Shown one piece after another: positions 1 to 9,754 of a stretch of 33,970 nt of DNA (the stretch's first letter is position 1; each line of letters starts with the position of its first letter). Below the pieces are notes generated by a model. The model ran no database searches. It was not told the DNA's origin and saw only the letters and a list, made by a program, of their open reading frames with translations. The translations under genes were made by a program, and so were the position numbers. The DNA is from an uncultured Sutterella sp. Its GTDB lineage: Bacteria > Pseudomonadota > Gammaproteobacteria > Burkholderiales > Burkholderiaceae_F. Location: positions 1-33,970 of the forward strand of contig CAKQKT010000010.1 of assembly GCA_934249275.1 (NCBI GenBank), in the 5' to 3' direction.

Positions 1-2313
1 GCCTTTGCGCGACGAACGTCGGCCGCCACCCCTGCCGCCCTTGATCACGCGGCGCTCGAGATTCGACTCGAGCAGGAACGACATGCGGCGGTTTTCAAGG
101 TCGACGTCCTCAAGCTGAACAATGACGCGATCGCCGACGCGAACCTGCGTCATCTCCTCGCGGCTCGTCATCGTGAGATTCTTCTCATCGAACTCGTAAT
201 AGCCCCAGCCCAGATTCGAGATGTGAATGAAGCCCTCGACGGCAATGTCCTTGAGCGCGACAAAGACGCCCGCCGGAATCATGCCGGTGACCACCGCCTC
301 GTGACGGCCCTTGCCGTGGCGAAGCATGTAATCGCACTTGAGATAGTTCATCACGTCGCGCGTGGCATCGTCAGCCCGGCGCTCCGCGGCGGAGCAGAGA
401 ATGCCGAGGCGCTCCCAGACGCTGTGCCGCTTCTCGGCGAGCGTTGCCGGCTTGCCGTCGACCTTGGCTTCGGGCTTGCTGCCCAGGCCGCGTGCCTGGC
501 GAGAGACCATCAGGGACGAGTCGTCAAAAACGACTTGGGGCACATAGACGCGACGGGAGAGAATGCCCTTGATCGTTCGATGCAGCAGCAGGTCGGGATA
601 GCGGCGAATCGGCGAAGTGAAATGCGCATAAGCCTCGTACTGCAGACCGTAATGTCCGACATTGTCGGGCGAATAGCAGGCGCGGGACATCGAACGAAGA
701 ATTGCCGTCTGAAGGAACTCATTGTCCTTCGTGCGCTTGATGAGCTCGGCAAAGCCTTCGGGCGTCGGCTCATCGAGCTTCTCGTTGAAGCTCTTCAAAA
801 CGGCGCGCAGCGTTTCAAGACGTTCCTGGCTCGGCGCGTCATGCACTCGGAAGAGCGTGCAGCGCTTTTTCTGAATCACAAAGTCAGCCGCGCAGACGTT
901 TGCAACAAGCATGCACTCTTCGATAAGCCTGTGCGCGTCGTTGTGGTCTCGGACCTTGAATTCACTGATGACGCCCTTGTCGTCAAGAACAGCCATCGTC
1001 TCCTTGGTTTCAAGATCAAGCGTATGGCGGGCGTCGCGGGCCTTGCGCAAAATCTTGAAGAGTTCATAAAGCGCCTTGATGTCGGAGAGACGTTCGCCGA
1101 CCGCGGCCAGACCGCCCTCCTCGCCCTGAAGCGCGCCCCAGACCTGCGTATAGGTTAGACGAGCATGAGAGTGAATGACGGCGGGATAGAACTGATAGGC
1201 TTCCGTGCGACCGGCGGCGTCAATGATTGCATCGCAGACCATCGTCAGACGATCGACGCCGGGGTTGAGTGAACAGAGGCCGTTCGAAAGCTTTTCTGGA
1301 AGCATCGGCACGACGCTTGCGGGGAAGTAGACGCTCGTCGCGCGCTGCTGCGCATCCACATCAAGCGGCGCACCCGGCTTGACGTAATGGCTGACGTCGG
1401 CAATTGCCACGAGAAGACGCGTTCTGCCGTCCTCAACAGGCGTGCAGAAGACCGCGTCGTCGAAGTCGCGGGCATCCTCGCCGTCGATCGTGACGAACGG
1501 AATGTCGCGAAGATCGACTCGATGCCCCATCGTCTTCGGGTCGACCTCGTCAGGAAGAGCCTGCGCCTCATCAAGCGCGGCTGCGCTGAATTCGACCGGA
1601 ATGTCGTATTCGGCGGAGGCAATGGCGATTTCGCCGAGCGGATCGAAGCGATTGCCGATTTCCTTCACGTAGCGAACGAAAATATCGCTGTACGCCTCGG
1701 GCTTTTGAGACTCGGGAAGCAGCTCGACTTCAAAAGCCGCCTTTTCAAGATCGACGCCTTCGGGCACGCCGGCAAGATCCATCTGCATCTCAACGGGCGC
1801 AAAACCGTTGACGGGCATGACCTGGACGATGCCTGTGCGGCGGTTGCGGCGAACGCGGCCCACAACCTTGCAGACCCATCGAGTCTGATGGCGGGCAACA
1901 AAGGTCGAGACGCGCCAGTTGCCGGCAACGGTCTTGCGAAGCATGAAGACGTCGCCCGGCAGGCACTTGAGCGTGAACGGCACGGGAAGCGAAACTTCGG
2001 GATCGCTCTGAAGCATGATCGTGAAATTCGCCGCCTCGCGGGCGCCGCGCACAACGCCGGGCTCCACCGGCGTGTTCGGATTCGAGAAATAGTTCTTGTC
2101 GCCCGCCATGAAGCCTTCCTCGTGAAGGGCGACGATGACGGCATTCGACTTCGAGCGCTCCCACCCGCAGGCTTCTGCGAGCTGGCGCTTTGCCTGACTG
2201 TAGGCAATGTCGGCATTGAGGCCTTCAAGCCAGGCACGTGCCTTGGTAACATCCTCGTCAGTAATGGAAATCGGCTCGATCTTCGCGGCCGGCACCTTCT
2301 TCTTTTTAGCCAT
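1..2313 (-). CDS. rnr: Ribonuclease R (3'-5' exoribonuclease), C-terminal end cut off by the window edge
   Basis: RNase R degrades structured RNA 3' to 5' and takes part in mRNA decay, rRNA/tRNA quality control and trans-translation. 771 codons are visible; the frame is still open at base 1. Order of domains: a Lys-rich start and helix-turn-helix-like N-terminus (about 8-65), OB/cold-shock-like region, the RNB catalytic domain with the metal-binding motif RDFDDA at residues 282-287 and the second signature HFTSPIRRYPD near 565-576, an S1 RNA-binding domain (about 665-740), then a basic Gly/Arg-rich tail that runs out of the window. The start is the ATG at 2313, preceded by AGAGG at a good distance. 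The gene is read away from the tRNA-Leu promoter region. RNase II (rnb) is the alternative; the N-terminal HTH, the length and the basic tail favour RNase R. Confidence 0.93.
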   Translation of the reverse strand, partial: MAKKKKVPAAKIEPISITDEDVTKARAWLEGLNADIAYSQAKRQLAEACGWERSKSNAVIVALHEEGFMAGDKNYFSNPNTPVEPGVVRGAREAANFTIMLQSDPEVSLPVPFTLKCLPGDVFMLRKTVAGNWRVSTFVARHQTRWVCKVVGRVRRNRRTGIVQVMPVNGFAPVEMQMDLAGVPEGVDLEKAAFEVELLPESQKPEAYSDIFVRYVKEIGNRFDPLGEIAIASAEYDIPVEFSAAALDEAQALPDEVDPKTMGHRVDLRDIPFVTIDGEDARDFDDAVFCTPVEDGRTRLLVAIADVSHYVKPGAPLDVDAQQRATSVYFPASVVPMLPEKLSNGLCSLNPGVDRLTMVCDAIIDAAGRTEAYQFYPAVIHSHARLTYTQVWGALQGEEGGLAAVGERLSDIKALYELFKILRKARDARHTLDLETKETMAVLDDKGVISEFKVRDHNDAHRLIEECMLVANVCAADFVIQKKRCTLFRVHDAPSQERLETLRAVLKSFNEKLDEPTPEGFAELIKRTKDNEFLQTAILRSMSRACYSPDNVGHYGLQYEAYAHFTSPIRRYPDLLLHRTIKGILSRRVYVPQVVFDDSSLMVSRQARGLGSKPEAKVDGKPATLAEKRHSVWERLGILCSAAERRADDATRDVMNYLKCDYMLRHGKGRHEAVVTGMIPAGVFVALKDIAVEGFIHISNLGWGYYEFDEKNLTMTSREEMTQVRVGDRVIVQLEDVDLENRRMSFLLESNLERRVIKGGRGGGRRSSRKG

Positions 2314-2379
2314 AAATCCTCTGTTTTTTCAGCACCACGACAGTCTACAGCCAACTCAAAAAAATATTTTCAAAAAATC

Positions 2380-2408
2380 TTGACAAAGTCAAAAAACGTG
2401 TGCATAAT
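2380..2408 (+). promoter_or_regulatory. Sigma-70 promoter of tRNA-Leu
   Basis: A perfect -35 box TTGACA (2380-2385) is followed by a 17-base spacer and CATAAT (2403-2408), five of six bases of the consensus -10. The expected start is near 2415, ten bases before the mature tRNA. This is the clearest promoter in the window. Confidence 0.85.
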
Positions 2409-2424
2409 TCGAATTCTCAAGGTT

Positions 2425-2511
2425 GCCCGGATGGCGAAATTGGTAGACGCACCAGCTTCAGGTGCTGGCGGCTTCACGGCCGTGGAGGTTCGAGTCCTCT
2501 TCCGGGCACCA
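2425..2511 (+). tRNA. tRNA-Leu (anticodon CAG)
   Basis: The 87-base cloverleaf includes the encoded CCA (2509-2511). Acceptor arms are GCCCGGA and TCCGGGC. The anticodon stem CCAGC/GCTGG encloses the loop TTCAGGT, giving anticodon CAG, which reads the CTG leucine codon. The TpsiC arm contains GGTTCGAGTCC. The long variable arm typical of class II leucine tRNAs is present. It has its own promoter and terminator, so it is a single-gene unit. Confidence 0.97.
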
Positions 2512-2521
2512 ACAGAATTCC

Positions 2522-2554
2522 AAAAAGGTCTGTACGAAAGTACGGGCCTTTTTT
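2522..2554 (+). terminator. Intrinsic terminator of tRNA-Leu
   Basis: An 11-bp stem (AAGGTCTGTAC paired with GTACGGGCCTT, with G-T pairs) closes a GAAA tetraloop and runs into a T tract at 2549-2554, just after the tRNA. Confidence 0.85.
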
Positions 2555-2611
2555 CGTATCGGCACGTGGTATCCTGACGGCACTGCAGACTGCCTTTTCC
2601 TATTATCGTTC

Positions 2612-3049
2612 ATGACTACGACATGCACACGCTTCCCCTATTGGATTGAGCGCATCGCCGACGGCTACTACATTGCGCATTTTCCGACCATTCCGGAAAT
2701 CCGGCCGTCGGCGCCGAGCATCGCCAAGCTTATCGACGGACTTCAGGACGCCGTGCTGCCTGCGCTAGAGGCCAGGCTCAAGGACGACGACCTGCCCGAA
2801 CCTCGCGAAGCCCGTGCCGGCGAGGAAGTTTTCCTGCTCTCGCCCAACTTCGCCGGCAAGCTTCATCTGATTGTCGCGCTCAAGCAGGAAAAGCTGAGCG
2901 CATCCGAGCTTGCACGACGCCTCGGATGTCTTCCTCAGGAAACGCATCGACTGCTCAAGCTCAGCCACCCGACCAAGATCGACACGATCGCCGCGGCCCT
3001 TTCGGCGCTCGGCGGCGAACTCACCTGCTCAGTCACGTTCAAGCATTGA
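2612..3049 (+). CDS. HicB-like orphan antitoxin/regulator
   Basis: The 145-residue protein has two parts. Residues about 9-75 resemble the HicB fold (aromatic strand YWIERIADGYYIAHFP followed by a helix). Residues about 95-135 look like a helix-turn-helix (LSASELARRLG ... KIDTIAAALSALGGEL). In HicAB modules HicB neutralises the small RNase HicA and represses the operon. No hicA-sized gene lies on either side: the left neighbour is a tRNA terminator and the right neighbour is a shared terminator, so this looks like a solitary regulator. The ATG at 2612 follows the tRNA terminator and has no clear Shine-Dalgarno sequence; earlier in-frame starts fall within the tRNA region. The family call is by overall pattern and is moderate; a stand-alone DNA-binding protein is the alternative. 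Confidence 0.65.
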   Translation: MTTTCTRFPYWIERIADGYYIAHFPTIPEIRPSAPSIAKLIDGLQDAVLPALEARLKDDDLPEPREARAGEEVFLLSPNFAGKLHLIVALKQEKLSASELARRLGCLPQETHRLLKLSHPTKIDTIAAALSALGGELTCSVTFKH

Positions 3050-3057
3050 GCACTATG

Positions 3058-3097
3058 AAAAAATGGCGCGCCTCCTTGCGAGACGCGCCATTCTTTT
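3058..3097. terminator. Bidirectional terminator between the HicB-like gene and the MscS gene
   Basis: Inverted repeat AATGGCGCG (3062-3070) and CGCGCCATT (3084-3092). It has an A tract on the left (3058-3063) and a T tract on the right, so it can end transcripts from both convergent genes. Confidence 0.85.
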
Positions 3098-3116
3098 TTC
3101 AAGGCAAAGCAACAGA

Positions 3117-4550
3117 TCAGGACGACTTGACCTTCATGCTCACCGGAATATCGCCGACGTCGACCTTGCGGATGTTGATTTCCAGCTGGTTGTACGGCAC
3201 CTCAATGCCTTCTTCGGCAAAGCGCTTGAGGATGGCGATCGAAATCGCGGTCTTGAGGCCCGCGACGCCGTTGGCAGGGTCCTTCACCCAGAAGCCGAGC
3301 TTCAGATTGATGCCGGAATCGCCGAAGTTGTCGAGATAAGCCCAGCCGCGGCGGTCGGTATCAATTCGCGGACGAGGACGCATGCCTTCCTCGAGCATGA
3401 TTGCGAGGGCGCGCTCGACATTGGCATCGTATGCGACCGAGATGTCGATGTACTGAATGCAGGCGGTTTCCGTATAGGAATGGTTGAGGACCGCGCTCGT
3501 CACGAAGGACTCGTTCGGGACGATGTTTTCAATGCCGTCGTTGTTGCGGACAACAGTGAATCGCGTGTTGATTTCGGTCACGCGGCCCTTGAAGCCGCCG
3601 ACGGTCACGAGGTCGCCGATCTTGATCGACTTGTCGAGAAGAATGATGAAGCCCGAGATGTAGTTCGAGGCGATCTTCTGCAGGCCGAAGCCCAAGCCGA
3701 CGCCGACGGCGCCGCCGAAGACGGAGAGAATCGTGAGGTCGATGCCGACGGTCCCCAGAGCGATGATCACGGCCAGGATCATGAAGACCACGGTGACGAC
3801 GCGCTTGAGAACGACCTTGATGTTGTTCGACATGTTTTCAAGGCCGTCGACCATCTGATTGACCAGAGAGGCAAGCCAGTTTGCGACGCCGAGCGTCAGG
3901 AGCACGGAGACGATCGCAACGAAAAGCTTCCAGACCGTCATGCTGCCGCCGCCGATCGGGATGACCGTGCTGTCAAGATACTTGACCACGTCGGTGAGAA
4001 TGCCGAAGAACTGCAGAACGGCCATGACCCAGAAGGTGATCGTGACGATGCGGCGCACGGCGGGCGTGATCATGCTCAGGCCCATGCCGCCCTGCAGGAA
4101 GGCCATCAGAAGCGAGAGAAGCGCATAGGCGTAGAGAATGTTGTAGCCCACGCGCGCGATCACCATCGACTGCGGCGCAAAACCGAAGAAAGAAATGATG
4201 CAGTAGACGATGAGCGCAAGGAGCGAGCCGGAGATGAAGCTGAACGAGACGTTGTGCGTGAATGCGACGAGCGCGCGGCGGGCATAGGCGCCGAGGCCGC
4301 GAACGCTCTCGCCCGGAAGGAGCTTGTCTGCGAGCTTGTTGAGCCTGCGCGAGAGAAAGTAGCCGATCGCCATGCTGAGGAGGACGGCTCCGAGCTGCAG
4401 GAGGACGTTTTCAACCGAGAGATGACGAAGAAGCTCTTCGATCACGCTGGTAAAGCGTTCGGCAGTGGATGCGATGACGTCGACCGCGCCGTCGGTAAGC
4501 TCGGTGACGTCCATGGCATTTGCCAGGTCGTGCGTAACAGGTTCAGTCAT
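3117..4550 (-). CDS. MscS-family mechanosensitive ion channel
   Basis: The 477-residue inner-membrane protein opens under membrane tension and releases solutes during osmotic downshock. Several hydrophobic segments precede the MscS core: segments near 48-64, 103-122, 134-152, 168-186, 208-228 and 246-266, then the Gly/Ala-rich pore helix at about 277-297 (VFGGAVGVGLGFGLQKIASNY without the last residue is the MscS hallmark). The beta domain follows (GDLVTVGGFKGRVTEIN, residues about 313-329) with a cytoplasmic vestibule up to about 470. It is longer than E. coli MscS (286 residues), so it belongs to the intermediate-size members with extra N-terminal helices. I chose the ATG at 4550: a GTG at 4598 lies inside the upstream terminator hairpin. 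Only a weak AG-rich ribosome site is seen. Confidence 0.9.
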   Translation of the reverse strand: MTEPVTHDLANAMDVTELTDGAVDVIASTAERFTSVIEELLRHLSVENVLLQLGAVLLSMAIGYFLSRRLNKLADKLLPGESVRGLGAYARRALVAFTHNVSFSFISGSLLALIVYCIISFFGFAPQSMVIARVGYNILYAYALLSLLMAFLQGGMGLSMITPAVRRIVTITFWVMAVLQFFGILTDVVKYLDSTVIPIGGGSMTVWKLFVAIVSVLLTLGVANWLASLVNQMVDGLENMSNNIKVVLKRVVTVVFMILAVIIALGTVGIDLTILSVFGGAVGVGLGFGLQKIASNYISGFIILLDKSIKIGDLVTVGGFKGRVTEINTRFTVVRNNDGIENIVPNESFVTSAVLNHSYTETACIQYIDISVAYDANVERALAIMLEEGMRPRPRIDTDRRGWAYLDNFGDSGINLKLGFWVKDPANGVAGLKTAISIAILKRFAEEGIEVPYNQLEINIRKVDVGDIPVSMKVKSS

Positions 4551-4577
4551 TGTTGTTGCTTTCTGAAGTTGGATTCT

Positions 4578-4612
4578 AAAAAAGCCGCTTCCGGACACCC
4601 GAAAACGGCTTT
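4578..4612 (-). terminator. Intrinsic terminator of the phosphoribosyltransferase gene
   Basis: Read on the minus strand, a 13-bp stem with a GTGT loop ends in a run of six T (A tract 4578-4583 on the plus strand). It lies between the phosphoribosyltransferase stop and the MscS start. Confidence 0.85.
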
Positions 4613-4697
4613 GTGCGTTTGGTCAGTATAACCCAGCGGGCTTTAAGACCCGAGCCTGAATGATCAAGAAAGGCTCACGAATTGCAACGCGAGAAGC

Positions 4698-5225
4698 TTA
4701 GGCCTTCTTGGCGGCTTCCTTGGCTTCGACGCGCTCGATGAGCTTGGCCGGGCCGAGAGCGTCGTAGCATTCGAACGGCTGGTGAATCCAGGGATTGTCC
4801 ACGAGGTATTCGACGTGCCAGTCGGGAACGAGAACGGAATGGGCCTTGTACCAGAGAACGGCAACGCGGATTTCCGTGATTTCGGGATAGCGCTTCTTGA
4901 GGTGTTCGATCACTTCGCGGATCGTCTTGCCGGAGTCGACCATGTCGTCGACGAGAAGAACGCGGCCCTTGAGCTGGGAGACGCCGGTGATGCAGTCGGA
5001 GATGTCGAGGTCGGACTGAACGGTGCCCTTGGCTTCGCGATAGGAGCTCGTGGCGAGGACGGCGAGAGGCATGTCATAGACGCGGCTGAAGAAGTCGCCC
5101 GGGCGCATGCCGCCGCGAGACAGGCAAAGGATGCTGTCAAACTGCCAGCCGCTCTTGGCGACCATGGCAACAAGCTTTTCGTTAAGGTCGATGTACTCTT
5201 CCCAGGTGTAAGAAATATCCGACAT
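4698..5225 (-). CDS. Purine-type phosphoribosyltransferase
   Basis: The 175-residue protein is a type I phosphoribosyltransferase. The PRPP-binding loop VLLVDDMVDSGKT is at residues 89-101, with an N-terminal SRGGMRPGD segment (36-44) typical of hypoxanthine/guanine or xanthine enzymes. The C-terminal part is rich in Trp/His (DWHVEYLVDNPWIHQPFE, residues about 134-151), the usual place for base recognition. It would salvage a purine base with PRPP to give a nucleotide. It lies just downstream of purA, the usual betaproteobacterial pairing, which fits a salvage role, but exact base specificity cannot be read. The ATG at 5225 has an upstream AGAGAG. A terminator lies between it and purA, so it probably has its own promoter. 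Confidence 0.85.
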   Translation of the reverse strand: MSDISYTWEEYIDLNEKLVAMVAKSGWQFDSILCLSRGGMRPGDFFSRVYDMPLAVLATSSYREAKGTVQSDLDISDCITGVSQLKGRVLLVDDMVDSGKTIREVIEHLKKRYPEITEIRVAVLWYKAHSVLVPDWHVEYLVDNPWIHQPFECYDALGPAKLIERVEAKEAAKKA

Positions 5226-5360
5226 GTGTGTCTCTCTAACGTGCCAAGTAAGCGGACCCGCGAGAATCGGGCGGGATCCGGAAAAAAATTAAAGACGGGA
5301 TTTTAGACCAAAATCATCCGCTTGTTTAGAGGATTCGGTCAACAAGGGATGAATTTCATG

Positions 5361-5392
5361 AAAAAACGGCAGAAAACACAGGTTTTCTGCCG
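5361..5392 (-). terminator. Intrinsic terminator of purA
   Basis: A perfect 11-bp stem (CGGCAGAAAAC / GTTTTCTGCCG) with a 4-base loop. On the minus strand it runs into six T (A tract at 5361-5366). It sits 28 bases after the purA stop. Confidence 0.88.
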
Positions 5393-5419
5393 CTTTTCAT
5401 TGATTCAGCCTAACGAGAA

Positions 5420-7076
<1,657 letters not shown>

Positions 7077-7265
7077 TCAGACAATCCAGATGATTGCGAG
7101 ACCGAGCGCAACGAGAAGCAGGCCCGTGATGCGCAGCGATGCGTCGGGCGTCTCAACGATGCGGCGAACCGCATCCTTCCAGAAGCCCGGCGCGATCATC
7201 GGCGTGATGCCCTCGATGACGAGGACCCAGCCGAGCGCAAGCATCATGATGTCGATCTTGTTCAT
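7077..7265 (-). CDS. DUF2065 small membrane protein
   Basis: The 62-residue protein has two hydrophobic helices (about 5-25 and 44-61) joined by a short basic/polar turn containing PGFWKDAVRRI. This matches the DUF2065 (YjeT-like) family, whose function is unknown and which commonly follows hflC. Its start overlaps the hflC stop in an ATGA arrangement (7262-7265), so translation is probably coupled. A role in the HflKC complex is only suggested by context. Confidence 0.85.
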   Translation of the reverse strand: MNKIDIMMLALGWVLVIEGITPMIAPGFWKDAVRRIVETPDASLRITGLLLVALGLAIIWIV

Positions 7266-8134
7266 TGCGCCTTTTCCGACTTGAAGTAGCGGAAGAAGTC
7301 GGCGGACGGATCAACGACCATCACGTCGTTCTTGTCGGCGAAGCTTTCGCGATAAGCCTGCAGGCTGCGGTAGAAGCGTGCGAACTCGGGATCGCGGCCG
7401 AAGGCCTGAGCATAGATCTCAGCGGCCTGGGCATCGCCTTCACCCTTGATCTTCTGAGCATCGCGATAGGCCTGGGCGAGGATGACCTCGCTTTCGCGAT
7501 CGGCGGAAGCTCGGATGCGTTCGGCCTGCGCGGCGCCCTTGGAGCGTTCTTCGCTGGCAACGCGCTTGCGTTCGGCCTCCATGCGGCGATAGACGGATTC
7601 GGAAATTTCAGGCGTGAAGTCGACGCGCTTCATGCGCACGTCGACGATGCCGATGCCGACGTCGCGCACGCGCTCCTGGAGGAGCTGCGCGATTTCAACC
7701 ATGGCCTTGTCGCGTTCGGAAGACGTGATCTGATTGACGCTGCGCTTGTTGACGACAATGTTGAGCACGTCGCGCAGAAGCGCGGAGACGCGGTTCGCGG
7801 CTGCGGCTTCGGCGCCCTGGAAGGAGACCCAGTAGAGTCGCGGATCCTCGATGCGCCACTTGACGAAGGTGTCGATCAGAAGGTTCTTCTTTTCGGACGT
7901 CTGAACGAGGTCGGCGCCGTTCGCGTCAAGATTGAGAATGCGCTTGTCGAGATAGACGATGTTCTGCAGGGGCGGCGGGAGCTTGGCATGAATGCCGGGC
8001 TCGGAGATGACGGTCTTCAATTCGCCGAGAGCGAAGACGAGCGCGTACTCGCGTTCGTTCACGGTATAGACGCACATGCGGAGCAGTCCGGCCGCCACGA
8101 GGACGGCGATCAAAAGCGAGGAAATTTTCTTCAT
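7262..8134 (-). CDS. hflC: HflC, membrane protease modulator (SPFH/band 7 protein)
   Basis: HflC partners with HflK in a large inner-membrane complex that encloses FtsH and tunes its proteolysis. The 290-residue protein starts with one membrane segment (about 5-22), followed by the band-7/SPFH domain (from EREYALVFALGELK, about 29-42) and a charged coiled-coil region (about 175-235, rich in RMEAERKRVASEERSKG-type sequence). The ATG at 8134 is preceded by AAGGACG. It begins 12 bases after the hflK stop. Confidence 0.95.
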   Translation of the reverse strand: MKKISSLLIAVLVAAGLLRMCVYTVNEREYALVFALGELKTVISEPGIHAKLPPPLQNIVYLDKRILNLDANGADLVQTSEKKNLLIDTFVKWRIEDPRLYWVSFQGAEAAAANRVSALLRDVLNIVVNKRSVNQITSSERDKAMVEIAQLLQERVRDVGIGIVDVRMKRVDFTPEISESVYRRMEAERKRVASEERSKGAAQAERIRASADRESEVILAQAYRDAQKIKGEGDAQAAEIYAQAFGRDPEFARFYRSLQAYRESFADKNDVMVVDPSADFFRYFKSEKAQ

Positions 8135-8146
8135 GTCTGTCGTCCT

Positions 8147-9754
8147 TTAGGGGCGTTCGCGGAGCATGCGCTGGTATTCGTTGCCGGGAGCGGCGGACGA
8201 CGTCTGAGCGGAGCCCATCCCTTCGACGGCGCTCTGAGCGGCCGTGACGCCGTGGTCGGCAAGCGCGGCGGCGTCCTTCTGAGCCTGGGTCATGGCGTCG
8301 GTCTTCGTGGTGTTGACGATCTTGTCAAGCGGCAGGTAAAGCAGGTTGTTGCCGCCCTTGGCGTCAACGTAGACCTTGGTGACGTTCTTCATGACGTCGC
8401 GCACGGTGTCGACATAGAGTCGGTCGCGCGTAACTTCGGGCGCCTTGGCGTACTGGGACTGCAGGGCGGTGAATCGGTCGGCGTCGCCTCGGGCGGCCTC
8501 GACGATGCGGGCCTGATAGCCGAGCGCCTCTTCCTTGAGGCGTGCGGCGGTGCCCTCGGCCTTCGGGATGACGGCGTTGCGATAGGCTTCGCCGAGGTTG
8601 ATCGAGCGCTCGCGGTCCTGACCGGCCTTGACGGCGTCGTTGAAGGCGGCCTGAACCTGCTGCGGCGGCTGGGCGTTCTGGATGGCGACGCTCATGACCT
8701 CGATACCGGAGGAGTAGCGGTCAAGCATGCTCTGCATGGTCTTCTTGACGGCCTCGGCAATTTCGGCCTTGCTTTCAAAGAGGACGCTGTCCATGGTCTT
8801 GCGGCCGACGACTTCACGCATGGCCGATTCGGCGGCCTGCGTGACGGTAAGGTTCGGCTGGCGGATGCGGAAGACGTAGTCCCGCGCGCCGTCGCCCGGC
8901 TTGATGCGGTACTGGACGGTGAACTGAACGTCGACGATGTTTTCGTCGTCGGTGAGCATCAGAGCTTCGCGCAGGCGGTCGGAGCGGCCGGCAAAGCCGA
9001 TTTCGGTCGTGCGAACGGACGAGACGTCGACGATCTGAACGTCCTGAACCGGCATCGGAAGATGCCAGCGGAAGCCAGCGGCGGTCGTTTCGGCATAACG
9101 GCCGAAGGTTGTGACGATGCCGCTCTGGCCTTCGGGAACGATGTAGAAGCCCGTGGCGCCCCAGGCAAGAACTGCGAGGCCGAGAATCACGGACATGCCG
9201 ATGCCGGTGCCCTTGCCGCCGGTCGGCAGGTTCGGGCGCTTGCCGCCCAGGCCGCCGAAGCCTCCCATTCCGCCCATGCCGCCGAAGATGCCGCGGCCGC
9301 CCGTCGGACGGTCGCCGGAATAACGGCGGTCCTGCTGTTCGGAGGAACGGTCGTCCTCGCCGTAGCGGCGGGCCTGCGGTCGCTCGACGCGCTCATTGCG
9401 GTCGCTGCGGTCGTCATCACGATCGTCGGCCCGATCGTCGACGTCGTCGCGGGAGAAGTCGTCGCGGCTGCGCAGATCGGGATGACGCTGATCGGACTTT
9501 CCGCGGCCGGCTGCGCCGTGGATAAGTTCGGAAAATTCCTTCCAAAGGCGATCGAGATCATCCATCCCGTCATCGTTGTCGTCGCGGCGTCGGTCATTGC
9601 GGCGGTTGTCGTCGCGTCGGTTGTCGTCACGTCGGTTGTCGTCACGTCGTTCGTCGTCATTGGGACGGCGGGGCGGCTCTTCGTCGGCAGGACGATCGTC
9701 CTTGCGCGGCTCCTCGTCGGAGGAGCGGCCCCAGCGGGGGTCATTGAGCGGCAT
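8147..9754 (-). CDS. hflK: HflK, membrane protease modulator with an expanded charged N-terminus
   Basis: HflK is the second subunit of the HflKC cage around FtsH. It is 535 residues, about 115 longer than E. coli HflK. The extra length is N-terminal: residues 1-180 are almost all Asp, Arg, Asn, Glu and Gly, with tandem RRDDN units at about 36-60, then the conserved HflK N-terminal motif DDLDRLWKEF (65-74), a second charged stretch, and a Gly/Met-rich linker (153-172). The membrane segment is about 185-204 and the SPFH domain starts with VPEGQSGIVTTFGRY (206-220). I chose the ATG at 9754 (MPLNDPRWG) with GGAG upstream over one seven codons earlier. hflX is not adjacent as in relatives, so hflK needs its own promoter; a TATAAAAT box lies on the minus strand near 9838-9845. 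Confidence 0.95.
   Translation of the reverse strand: MPLNDPRWGRSSDEEPRKDDRPADEEPPRRPNDDERRDDNRRDDNRRDDNRRNDRRRDDNDDGMDDLDRLWKEFSELIHGAAGRGKSDQRHPDLRSRDDFSRDDVDDRADDRDDDRSDRNERVERPQARRYGEDDRSSEQQDRRYSGDRPTGGRGIFGGMGGMGGFGGLGGKRPNLPTGGKGTGIGMSVILGLAVLAWGATGFYIVPEGQSGIVTTFGRYAETTAAGFRWHLPMPVQDVQIVDVSSVRTTEIGFAGRSDRLREALMLTDDENIVDVQFTVQYRIKPGDGARDYVFRIRQPNLTVTQAAESAMREVVGRKTMDSVLFESKAEIAEAVKKTMQSMLDRYSSGIEVMSVAIQNAQPPQQVQAAFNDAVKAGQDRERSINLGEAYRNAVIPKAEGTAARLKEEALGYQARIVEAARGDADRFTALQSQYAKAPEVTRDRLYVDTVRDVMKNVTKVYVDAKGGNNLLYLPLDKIVNTTKTDAMTQAQKDAAALADHGVTAAQSAVEGMGSAQTSSAAPGNEYQRMLRERP
9604..9660 (-). repeat. 15-bp tandem repeat inside hflK
   Basis: Three copies of a 15-base unit start at 9604, 9619 and 9634, followed by a degenerate fourth (from 9649). 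On the minus strand each unit encodes RRDDN or a rotation of it. A 15-base period keeps the frame, so copy number could vary by slippage without breaking HflK. Confidence 0.85.

Noticed and set aside
2462..2611. A longer N-terminus for the HicB-like protein starting inside the tRNA
   Set aside because: It would translate part of the tRNA and its terminator; the HicB-like pattern begins after the ATG at 2612.
2910..4631. A plus-strand open frame of 573 codons opposite the MscS gene
   Set aside because: It is His/Asp/Glu-rich noise antisense to a gene with clear MscS motifs, and it crosses a bidirectional terminator.
9604..9660. Regular 15-bp repeats, considered as a CRISPR array
   Set aside because: The repeats are head to tail without spacers and encode RRDDN in frame within hflK.
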